Positions 1 to 6,266 of a stretch of 44,552 nucleotides of DNA are shown here, one piece after another. Each line of letters begins with the position of its first letter. The stretch's first letter is position 1. Under the pieces are notes generated by a model. The model made no database searches. It had not been told where the DNA came from and saw nothing but the letters and a program-made list of their open reading frames with translations. This stretch comes from a virus. Location: the IMG/VR virus record IMGVR_UViG_3300030419_004518, positions 14,084-58,635 of that record; one strand, written 5' to 3'. The position numbers were made by a program, and so were the translations under genes.

Positions 1-381
1 TTCAAGTTGAAGATCCGTAGAGTAGAAGGTTATCAGAACTATGATAAGTCAGAGTTCGATTCTCCAAGTGCTCTCTTCGATGATGATGAGAAACTAGAAA
101 AGATCTACAATAAGTTGTATGATCTGAATGAGTTTACTGCTCCAGAAAAGTTCAAATCTTATGAAGCACTTAAGACACGTCTTGAGAATGTTCTAGGTTT
201 GAATCAACCAGTCAAGAGACCTGTTCTTGATGAAGAGTTGGGTGATGAGGATAGTGATCGTGGATCATTTGAATCAGTAGCATCAACTCCTGTTCGTACT
301 CCTGAACCTGTGGCAGAAAGTCCATCAGATGAAGAAGAGGATGAATCTTTAAGTTACTTCTCTAAACTTGTTAACTCGTAG
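1..381 (+). CDS. 32: gp32-like single-stranded DNA-binding protein, C-terminal part
   Basis: The reading frame is open from the first base and ends with TAG at 379-381, so this is the 3' end of a gene that starts outside the window. The visible 127 residues have a charged helical part (EKLEKIYNKLYDLNEFTAPE) and then a long acidic, Ser/Pro-rich tail (DEELGDEDSD and SDEEEDES) ending in YFSKLVNS. An acidic disordered C-terminus is the hallmark of gp32-type ssDNA-binding proteins, where it recruits replication and recombination partners. The neighbouring T4-type genes support this. The DNA-binding OB-fold and zinc site lie outside the window, so the assignment rests on the tail, the helical segment and the context. 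The gene converges on gp53, with a shared terminator between them. An alternative is another acidic-tailed replication protein. Confidence 0.72.
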   Translation, partial: FKLKIRRVEGYQNYDKSEFDSPSALFDDDEKLEKIYNKLYDLNEFTAPEKFKSYEALKTRLENVLGLNQPVKRPVLDEELGDEDSDRGSFESVASTPVRTPEPVAESPSDEEEDESLSYFSKLVNS

Positions 382-383
382 TT

Positions 384-429
384 AGTATTCATATCATAAT
401 ACTTTTATCAGTATTCAGATTGTAATACT
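384..429. repeat. Two tandem 20-nt dyad-symmetric repeats
   Basis: Copy 1 (384-403) is AGTATTCATATCATAATACT and copy 2 (410-429) is AGTATTCAGATTGTAATACT. Each has perfect 6-nt inverted arms (AGTATT/AATACT) around an 8-nt centre, and the copies differ at only three central positions. The start-to-start spacing is 26 nt. They lie between the gp32 stop and the terminator, so they would be in the gp32 mRNA 3' end, and in run-through of gp53 transcripts. They could be two small RNA hairpins or twin binding sites for a dimeric protein. Confidence 0.7.
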
Positions 430-432
430 CAT

Positions 433-462
433 AAAAAAGACCCCTTAATGGGGTCTTTTTTT
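433..462. terminator. Bidirectional intrinsic terminator between gp32 and gp53
   Basis: AAAAAAGACCCC (433-444), loop TTAAT, then GGGGTCTTTTTTT (450-462). The GACCCC/GGGGTC core is flanked by A- and T-tracts, so the hairpin works on both strands. It ends gp32 (+) and gp53 (-), and its last two bases overlap the gp53 stop codon. Confidence 0.93.
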
Positions 463-1927
463 ATACTCCAGATATTCTTGGGTTATATGTTTCTTTAACT
501 TTTTTATTTACTGATTGTGTAGATTTATCATACCTCATCATTGCTTTCATTTCTGATATAAACATTGGTAAGAATGATACTTTTAGAATTTTAATTCTTC
601 TTTTACTTTCATTCTTATTTACTTCATATTTGTAATTTGTTATTCCTACTACTGGATTTATTGTTATTGGTGGACTTGTATTATTATAAACAGTTTCTAT
701 ACCATTAGGAATGGCATTTCCTACCGTATTCACATAAGGTATTACTCCAGCATCTGTAAACAGTTCCTTTGTAGTATTAAAAGTTCCTGTTATATTTGTA
801 ACTTTTATGTAATTTTTATTAAAGATTAATTGTGTTGCAACAGCTGTTGCATTTATATCCATACCTTCTTCAGTTCCAGTAAATTTTATTTCTGTTATAC
901 CATAATGATCATATTCATATCCACTATGTGAAAGTTGTCTTATTTGGAATAATGTTTGATCTTCTCTTGCATATTCTGGAATGTATATAGAGTAGTCAGT
1001 TAATGTACCTAAAGAATCGGTATTTACATTATCAATATTAATTATTTTATGTTCATAATCGAATAGGGTACCATCAGGATTTCTATTTAAATTTCTCCAT
1101 TCACCACCAGGAATTTTATATCTTATTATCAAATCTTCACCTGAATCTACTTCTTCTCCACCATTACTATCATTACCTACAATTGCTCTGATGGTTAGTT
1201 CTTCGAAATTTCTGGAATCTATTGGTTTTAGTGTAACTCTTCTTGTACCTGATGAATCTCTAAATGCCAAGTGGTTTCCTATAGCAAACCCTCCATGATC
1301 ACCTTCACCATTTCCATTTGGTTCTATGGATGTTCCAAGTAAACTTTGATATGCATTAGGATCACTTGCATCTATTGTTTGTACACGAGCACCAGTAGTT
1401 ACTTCACCTTGTTTTATTGTTACTCCATTATGAATAGTTACATTGGATGGAAGATTTATTTGGATATAATTAACTGTTGGTGTTTTTAGTGGTTCTGTAT
1501 ATGTAAATGTGAAATCACTATCTACTTTTAGTCCACCTTCTAAAAGAGTTCTACCAAACTCATCCACAACTTCAGTAGTTTCGTAGTGATGAATATCTTG
1601 AGCTTGTTCTACTGTATATTTTTCTGAAATGTAATTATCTAAATCATAGTTACTTAAAGGCCATTGATCTCTCACATTCGTAATGTTATTTGTTATTAGT
1701 ATTACCCAATCTAATCCTGAATCACCATATAAACTTTGTGCTAGACTATCTGGTCTAGTATTTTCTGTAATCTCATAATATTCAAAAGCAGTAACTGCTT
1801 GGTCAACATCTTCTCTTAACTTTGCTCGTTTGAAAAAGTTCTTTACGAGTATTCTTTCATCATTGTTACTTCTATCTGGTAATAATGAGATGTGTGATAA
1901 ATTTGGTAATTCTGTAAAGTATGCCAT
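461..1927 (-). CDS. 53: gp53-like baseplate wedge protein with an inserted jelly-roll-like domain
   Basis: Residues 1-110 carry the gp53 signature: FFKRAKLRED near 31-40, then ENTRPDSLAQSLYGDSGLDW at 55-74, then WPLSNYDLDNYISEKY at 89-104. The C-terminal part (about 433-460, YEVNKNESKRRIKILKV) resembles the usual gp53 end. In T4, gp53 is the wedge subunit that joins neighbouring wedges around the hub. At 488 residues this protein is much longer than T4 gp53 (196). The extra mass sits mainly between about 120 and 430. Within it, 205-350 contains GNHLAFRDSSG, NGGEEVDSGEDLIIRY and YDHYGITEIKF, a pattern I associate with Reelin/MAM-like jelly-roll adhesion domains (inference). The start overlaps the gp48 stop as TAATG, so translation is probably coupled. 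It is the last gene of the minus-strand operon, ending at the shared terminator. Confidence 0.88.
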   Translation of the reverse strand: MAYFTELPNLSHISLLPDRSNNDERILVKNFFKRAKLREDVDQAVTAFEYYEITENTRPDSLAQSLYGDSGLDWVILITNNITNVRDQWPLSNYDLDNYISEKYTVEQAQDIHHYETTEVVDEFGRTLLEGGLKVDSDFTFTYTEPLKTPTVNYIQINLPSNVTIHNGVTIKQGEVTTGARVQTIDASDPNAYQSLLGTSIEPNGNGEGDHGGFAIGNHLAFRDSSGTRRVTLKPIDSRNFEELTIRAIVGNDSNGGEEVDSGEDLIIRYKIPGGEWRNLNRNPDGTLFDYEHKIINIDNVNTDSLGTLTDYSIYIPEYAREDQTLFQIRQLSHSGYEYDHYGITEIKFTGTEEGMDINATAVATQLIFNKNYIKVTNITGTFNTTKELFTDAGVIPYVNTVGNAIPNGIETVYNNTSPPITINPVVGITNYKYEVNKNESKRRIKILKVSFLPMFISEMKAMMRYDKSTQSVNKKVKETYNPRISGV

Positions 1928-3501
1928 TAGTAACCAACCTCGTCTCTACCTATTGGATATAAGTCACCAAAAGATCCTTCTGTTCCTGATAAGTTTATTG
2001 AATCAGAATCAGAGATTTCTTTGAATTTTCTTCCTTCTGCAATAGATGTACTGTAATCTGTATCGTATACAGGTTCTAGTTCTTGGAATCTTAATGACAT
2101 AATTGTACTAACTGGTTGACCTTTCTCATATGCAGACCATACACCATCTGGAGTATAGTTAATAGAACAACCTGTACATGCGACAGTCTTAATTCTATTT
2201 ACACCTTCAATGTTCTCGTCATTATTTGTTTTGTACTGAACATGGAATACGTTTGGAGTACCTAAAAATAATGATGGACCTCCAGCACTAACACTACCAC
2301 CTTTTCCTGCTAATTTTCTAACAGCCATTCCTTGCTTAAAGAATCTAATAATATGTCTGATTTTCTTTGCTTCATTTGCATCTCTTGGGGTCATCTTCCA
2401 TGCAAAGGAAAACTCTCTGAGTGATGGTGCATTGAATAGTAATTCCATATTTGCATTTGGAATAACTCCAGCTCCTCTTGCTAATATTGATTCTGGAGAT
2501 ACTTCGATACCTCCAGCAGCTAGAACTCTGGATGCTAATGTTCCTTTAATTAGTGCTCCACTTGCTCCACCAGAAAGATTTTTTAATCCATCAGCACCTG
2601 TAACACCAAGACCAGCAAGCATTCCAGCAAAAGCACCACCTTGAGCATTACCAATTCCTAACCAATGATTTGCTGCACTACCCAAGGCAGCACCACCAGC
2701 AACTGTACCTGCCATTGTTATTGGATTATTTGTGACTGCAGAAGTAAATGCTGCAGATAGATTGTTTATGCTATCTTGACCCCAACTTACATTATTTGAA
2801 TCACTAATATCTGTAGGCATCGGTAATTTTACCATACCCAAGTATCTTTCCAATGGAGTAGTTCTTGTTACCCCACTTTGTAATACTCCAGCTCCAGTTG
2901 ATTTACTATCACCACCTTCATCTCCAAATAATTTCCCACCAAAAGTCGCTGCTCCTGGAGCTTGATATGTGTACTGTGTTATTTTAACGTGGTCTTGATT
3001 GTATCCTGTAGAAGTATTTTTATATAATGCATCAGTAGGATATTGTAGAGGACCATGTTGCATTAAAGATTTAATTAAATCTGATGTTATATCTGTTCTT
3101 TTGAATTCAATATTACTATTACTGTCACCACTAGTTGTATCTCCAACTTCAATATCGACTGCTGGAATTATCTGTGTATTAGTTGCTCCCTCTGGGAATT
3201 GTGTCCATTGTGGAAGTACATTTCCATTTGCATTACCACCAGCAGCAGTATATGCATTGTTTATTGTTTGTTGTATTGTTGGAAACCATGAAGATTTATC
3301 TTGGGTTGACATATTTTCTTCAGCCCAAGTAGTCCATTGACCATTAACCATTATATCACGAGTTCCGATAGTTGATCCAAATAATCCTCTTACTTTCACT
3401 TTTGAGTTTCCAGTTGTTGGAGAATATTCTACTACACCAGTAATGGTTGTACCATTTGGAAGTGTCGCTGTTAAATTTGTACTTCTTAATACATCTGTCA
3501 T
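1927..3501 (-). CDS. 48: gp48-like baseplate tail-tube cap
   Basis: The C-terminal half has typical gp48 features: LLFNAPSLREFSFAWKMTPR (354-373), a basic helical stretch with IRHIIRFFKQGMA, LFLGTPNVFHVQY, and TGCSINYTPDGVWSAYEKG. This is the tube-protein-like fold that caps the baseplate and precedes gp54 and gp19 polymerisation in T4. The N-terminus (1-65) looks like a small beta domain (LPNGTTITGVVEY). Residues 262-335 form a Gly/Ala-rich hydrophobic stretch (ITMAGTVAGGAALG, FAGMLAGLGVTG) that T4 gp48 lacks, as far as I recall. Length 524, against 364 in T4. Start and stop both overlap neighbours as TAATG, so it is coupled to the upstream 182-aa gene and to gp53. Confidence 0.87.
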   Translation of the reverse strand: MTDVLRSTNLTATLPNGTTITGVVEYSPTTGNSKVKVRGLFGSTIGTRDIMVNGQWTTWAEENMSTQDKSSWFPTIQQTINNAYTAAGGNANGNVLPQWTQFPEGATNTQIIPAVDIEVGDTTSGDSNSNIEFKRTDITSDLIKSLMQHGPLQYPTDALYKNTSTGYNQDHVKITQYTYQAPGAATFGGKLFGDEGGDSKSTGAGVLQSGVTRTTPLERYLGMVKLPMPTDISDSNNVSWGQDSINNLSAAFTSAVTNNPITMAGTVAGGAALGSAANHWLGIGNAQGGAFAGMLAGLGVTGADGLKNLSGGASGALIKGTLASRVLAAGGIEVSPESILARGAGVIPNANMELLFNAPSLREFSFAWKMTPRDANEAKKIRHIIRFFKQGMAVRKLAGKGGSVSAGGPSLFLGTPNVFHVQYKTNNDENIEGVNRIKTVACTGCSINYTPDGVWSAYEKGQPVSTIMSLRFQELEPVYDTDYSTSIAEGRKFKEISDSDSINLSGTEGSFGDLYPIGRDEVGY

Positions 3502-4049
3502 TAAGTGCTATCCCAAACTTGTTCTGGAGAAACTTGTCTACCATATTTATTAACAAAACTTTCAGTTACTAGCATTGCAATGTCAGACCACTCTTTTGAA
3601 TCTTCTGGAATTATGTATAAACCACTTATATTATTAATAAAATATCTATGTAAAGTTTTATTGGGTAATTGTGCTTCTCTTTTATTTATGAGGGAACCAG
3701 CAATTGCTGATCTTATATTTGGATTGTAGTAATGTAAGTTACCACCAAGAATAGAATCATTTCTGATATCTAATATGTATGCTAGTGGTCTACGATCCCA
3801 CCATTGATACTTATTTGCATATGCAGCAGAGTATGAGAAGTAACATAACTCTCCTATCTCTGGAAATCTTTCTTCTGCTACTTCTGATAGTTCATTGTAT
3901 AGTTCATTGGCATACCAGTCTGCATCTATACCACTTAATAAACGTTTGGGAGTATTGTTTGCTCTATCAAGAATTCTTTCACCAATAGACATGTCTGCTT
4001 CTTTTGCAGCATCTCTTGCTCTTCTTTCTGCTAAAGTTTTTCTTCCCAT
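3501..4049 (-). CDS. Conserved myoviral protein of unknown function (182 aa)
   Basis: I do not recognise a named function. The N-terminus is basic and helical (MGRKTLAERRARDAAKEADM). The middle has DADWYANELYNELSEVAEER and a compact motif, WWDRRPLAYILDI ... ILGGNLHYYNP (about 90-118). A (Y/W)DRxPL...GxNLHY pattern recurs in proteins near head/tail completion genes of T4-like marine phages, where it is normally left uncharacterised. The C-terminus is mixed alpha/beta and ends VSPEQVWDST. It sits between gp4 (head completion) and gp48 (tube cap) with TAATG overlaps on both sides, which implies late co-expression and a role in virion assembly (inference). It does not look like T4 gp3 or gp2. Confidence 0.8.
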   Translation of the reverse strand: MGRKTLAERRARDAAKEADMSIGERILDRANNTPKRLLSGIDADWYANELYNELSEVAEERFPEIGELCYFSYSAAYANKYQWWDRRPLAYILDIRNDSILGGNLHYYNPNIRSAIAGSLINKREAQLPNKTLHRYFINNISGLYIIPEDSKEWSDIAMLVTESFVNKYGRQVSPEQVWDST

Positions 4050-4489
4050 TACTTAATACCTAGATCGTATTCAGTCATAATTTTAAATTCGTAATTTCTA
4101 TCTCTACAAAATTCTCTTGCTGCTTTCCACTTTGCTTGGTTGACTGCCCATGTTCTTACAGAGTATGCCCATGATTTTGTTCTTTTCTTTGGGTTTTGTG
4201 GGGGCATTTTTGTTTCTTTCTTTGGTTTCACTTCAACAACAACATATCTATTTTTTCCCTTTGCATCTTTATATTTAAGAAAGAAATCTGGAAAGTATCT
4301 ACGTGTCCTATTATCTATAGGTGACTTGTATGGTATCCAAAATTCTTCTGACTGCCATTCATTAACACTTTCATTCAAGTCACAATAATTCATGAACTTT
4401 TTTTCCCAAAGTGATCTATAAACTATGTTAGTGGGATCGCCTTTGTACTTTTTAGGGTATCTTGGCCGAAACTTTCCATTATATGACAT
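4049..4489 (-). CDS. 4: gp4 (gp50/4)-like head completion protein
   Basis: The 146-aa product has the gp4 layout: MSYNGKFRPRYPKKYKGDPT, then NIVYRSLWEKKFMNYCD, then the EW.SEEFWIPYKSP segment, RRYFPDFFLKYKD and VVEVKPKKE. The E...PDF...EVK spacing is that of a restriction-endonuclease-like core, known for the gp4 family. In T4, gp4 completes the DNA-filled head before tail joining. T4 gp4 is about 150 aa, so the length fits. It is the first gene of the minus-strand operon. The start at 4489 is the first in-frame ATG after a late-promoter-like CTAAATAC about 30 nt upstream, and no clear Shine-Dalgarno is seen. The stop overlaps the next start (TAATG). Confidence 0.92.
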   Translation of the reverse strand: MSYNGKFRPRYPKKYKGDPTNIVYRSLWEKKFMNYCDLNESVNEWQSEEFWIPYKSPIDNRTRRYFPDFFLKYKDAKGKNRYVVVEVKPKKETKMPPQNPKKRTKSWAYSVRTWAVNQAKWKAAREFCRDRNYEFKIMTEYDLGIK

Positions 4490-4525
4490 ACATAGTATAG
4501 TATAAAGTAGTTAAAAAGTATTTAG
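4490..4525. promoter_or_regulatory. Divergent late-promoter region between gp4 and gp54
   Basis: This 36-nt gap has TATAAAGT at 4501-4508 on the plus strand (towards gp54) and CTAAATAC on the minus strand (complement of 4518-4525, towards gp4). Both resemble the T4 late -10 element TATAAATA with one or two changes. Spacing to the starts is 17-30 nt. I saw no sigma70 -35 box at the right distance from 4501. The call rests on motif likeness and position only. Confidence 0.5.
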
Positions 4526-5308
4526 ATGGCAACTTATAATAAAAACAGGGTTGAACCTTTATACTTGAGAATATCTCAACCAAGTACGGAAGAACCGTTA
4601 CCCACTGCTAAAAGTATTCTGAGTAAACCCTCGGTTACCAGTCAGTTTAAAGTTTCGTTATTTCTTCAAAGAGAAGTTTCTAGTCAAAGTCTTGATGGGT
4701 ATTTAACTAGGTGTGGTATATTTGATGTTAATAGATCTACTGGAGATAGTTATGATTTCTTGGCCTCTGAAGCAATACTTCCAGGAACAAACTTTGACAT
4801 GACAGAACAACCTGGTTCTTACCAAGGTATGCTAGAGTATAATGCAACAAGAAGAATATTTCCTGATTTTGAAGTAACCTTTTATGTTGACTCTGAATAT
4901 AATATTATTCGTTTATTCGAAGAGTGGATGAATTATGCTAATCCTTTGTATGGAAGTGATGGTCAGTATATTGGTTCTCGTGATGGACAGAAATCATTTT
5001 TAGATAATAATTCTTATTATAGAATTCGTTATCCAAATCAATATAAGAGAAGAGTTGCTGTAACAAAGTTCGAAAGAAACTTCCTAGAGAATCCTAACTA
5101 TGGTGACTTTGGTGAGTATAATCAGCAACCAATGCTAACCTATGAATTAATTGATGCGTTTCCTAAACAGTTAACATCTATTCCTGTTTCTTATGATGGA
5201 AGTTCTTTAACTCAAGTTACTGTTGTTTTTGGTTATACTAGGTACATAACTATTAAACATAATAATCAGGGTAATAATTATTCTGATAATGATGATACGT
5301 CAGGTTAA
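4526..5308 (+). CDS. 54: gp54-like baseplate tail-tube initiator
   Basis: The 260-aa protein has a tail-tube-like fold pattern. There is a short N-terminal segment, then SQFKVSLFLQ, FLASEAILPGTNFDMTEQPG (about 79-98), EYNATRRIFPDFEVTFYVDS, IIRLFEEWMNYANP, YRIRYPNQYKRRVAVTKFER, and YELIDAFPKQLTSIPVSYDG followed by a V.FGYTRY ending. This order is shared by T4 gp19 and gp54. The missing gp19 itself, the adjacent gp48 and gp26, and the marine myovirus context favour gp54. Its role would be to form the first tube ring on gp48. It is the first gene of the long plus-strand late unit and has no evident Shine-Dalgarno. A second tube protein is the main alternative. Confidence 0.75.
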   Translation: MATYNKNRVEPLYLRISQPSTEEPLPTAKSILSKPSVTSQFKVSLFLQREVSSQSLDGYLTRCGIFDVNRSTGDSYDFLASEAILPGTNFDMTEQPGSYQGMLEYNATRRIFPDFEVTFYVDSEYNIIRLFEEWMNYANPLYGSDGQYIGSRDGQKSFLDNNSYYRIRYPNQYKRRVAVTKFERNFLENPNYGDFGEYNQQPMLTYELIDAFPKQLTSIPVSYDGSSLTQVTVVFGYTRYITIKHNNQGNNYSDNDDTSG

Positions 5309-5336
5309 CCGATTAAAAATTTTTAAAAAACCTCCC

Positions 5337-5347
5337 TATATAAAATA
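5337..5347 (+). promoter_or_regulatory. Possible late promoter TATATAAAATA upstream of gp26
   Basis: In the 53-nt gap between gp54 and gp26, TATATAAAATA lies 15 nt before the gp26 ATG at 5362. It is one base longer than the T4-type TATAAATA, and AT-richness makes chance matches likely. Confidence 0.3.
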
Positions 5348-5361
5348 CTGAATAAAATATT

Positions 5362-6087
5362 ATGCCTTTACCAAAAATATCTACCCCCACTTATGAGTTG
5401 GTTTTACCATCAACAGGGAAGAAAATAAAATATAGACCATTCCTTGTGAAGGAAGAAAAACTTTTAATACTTGCATTAGAAAGTCAAAATTCAAAACAGA
5501 TAACTAATGCGGTTAAGAATGCATTGAAAGAATGTATTATTAGTCGAGGTGTTAAAGTTGAATTACTTCCTACATTTGATATTGAATATCTATTCCTCAA
5601 TATTCGTGCAAAATCTGTGGGAGAAGCATTAGAATTAGTTGTTACTTGTCCTGATGATGAAGAAACTACAGTACCAGTAACGGTTTATATTGATGAGATT
5701 GAAATTCAAAAATCTAAAGATCATAAACAAGAAATACCCATCGATGGTAAACTTACCTTAAAGATGAAGTATCCATCTATGAATGAATTCATCAATAATA
5801 ATTTTGATTTTAATGTTGATGAGGATTCTCCAGTTGAAAAGACATTTGAGATGGTAGCATCATGTATTGATGTGGTCTATGATGAAGAAGATGTGTGGTC
5901 AGCATCTGATTGTACTAAAAAAGAATTAAATGATTGGGTCGATTCTTTAAATTCACAACAGTTTAAAGAGATTGAAAAGTTTTTTGAAACAATGCCAAAG
6001 TTGGCTCATACTATAAAGGTTACTAATCCAAAGACGAATGTTGAAAGTGAAGTTGTATTGGAGGGACTGTCAAGTTTTTTCGAATAA
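5362..6087 (+). CDS. 26: gp26-like baseplate hub / tail assembly protein
   Basis: The 241-aa product matches the T4 gp26 (T4_baseplate) family. It opens MPLPKISTPTYELVLPSTGK, then KYRPFLVKEEKLLILALES (about 23-41), followed by AL..CI, LPTFDIEYLFLNIRAKSVGE, and a C-terminal helical part with W..SDCTKKELNDWVDSLNSQQF and the end SSFFE. In T4, gp26 is needed for hub assembly. The family resembles tail assembly chaperones in size and in its position before tape-measure-type genes (inference). The last codons are AGT TTT TTC GAA TAA. These contain a slippery heptamer followed by a stem-loop, so part of the product is probably extended into the next ORF. There is no strong Shine-Dalgarno. Confidence 0.85.
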   Translation: MPLPKISTPTYELVLPSTGKKIKYRPFLVKEEKLLILALESQNSKQITNAVKNALKECIISRGVKVELLPTFDIEYLFLNIRAKSVGEALELVVTCPDDEETTVPVTVYIDEIEIQKSKDHKQEIPIDGKLTLKMKYPSMNEFINNNFDFNVDEDSPVEKTFEMVASCIDVVYDEEDVWSASDCTKKELNDWVDSLNSQQFKEIEKFFETMPKLAHTIKVTNPKTNVESEVVLEGLSSFFE

Positions 6088-6117
6088 GTATGGCTCATAT
6101 AGATCTTGAGTCATACT
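6075..6117 (+). promoter_or_regulatory. Programmed -1 ribosomal frameshift signal at the gp26 end
   Basis: The slippery heptamer T TTT TTC (6075-6081) is in the gp26 zero frame as X XXY YYZ. After a 5-nt spacer (6082-6086) comes a stem: AGTATGGCTCA (6087-6097), loop TATAGATCT, TGAGTCATACT (6107-6117). That is 11 pairs with one G-U. A slip at the heptamer continues as CGA ATA AGT ATG in the frame of the 58-aa ORF, with no stop between. The stem also buries that ORF's ATG (6090-6092). Confidence 0.72.
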
Positions 6118-6266
6118 ATAAATTGAATTTTGCTTTGATGCAACACCATAAATATAGCTTAACTGAGATTGAAAACATGATGCCGTGGGAGAGAGAAATC
6201 TATCTTGCACTTTTGAATCAATATATTGAAGAGGAAAATTTAAAAGCAAAACAAGAAAATATTTAA
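6090..6266 (+). CDS. 58-aa tail-chaperone extension ORF, probably translated as a gp26 frameshift fusion
   Basis: The 58-codon frame lies -1 relative to gp26 and starts two bases after its stop. The product contains LESYYKLNFALMQHH, then LTEIENMMPWEREIYLALL (24-42), then an acidic/basic helical end. The pattern 'L.EIE.M.PWERE.Y..LL' is what I expect in the short C-terminal part of G/GT-type tail assembly chaperones. There is no Shine-Dalgarno, and the ATG is inside the stem-loop after the slippery site, so independent initiation is probably poor. A -1 slip on T TTT TTC would give a fusion of 240 gp26 residues, three junction residues (R-I-S) and these 58, about 301 aa. The stop TAA directly abuts the next ATG. 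The alternative is a separately started small protein comparable in position to T4 gp51. Confidence 0.75.
   Translation: MAHIDLESYYKLNFALMQHHKYSLTEIENMMPWEREIYLALLNQYIEEENLKAKQENI

Noticed and set aside
2999-3340. 113-codon plus-strand frame opposite gp48
   Set aside because: gp48 on the other strand has clear family motifs through this stretch, so the frame is a shadow.
5311-5330. AAAAATTTTTAAAAAA as a terminator after gp54
   Set aside because: The stem is A/T only and gp26 continues on the same strand; weak structure in AT-rich DNA.
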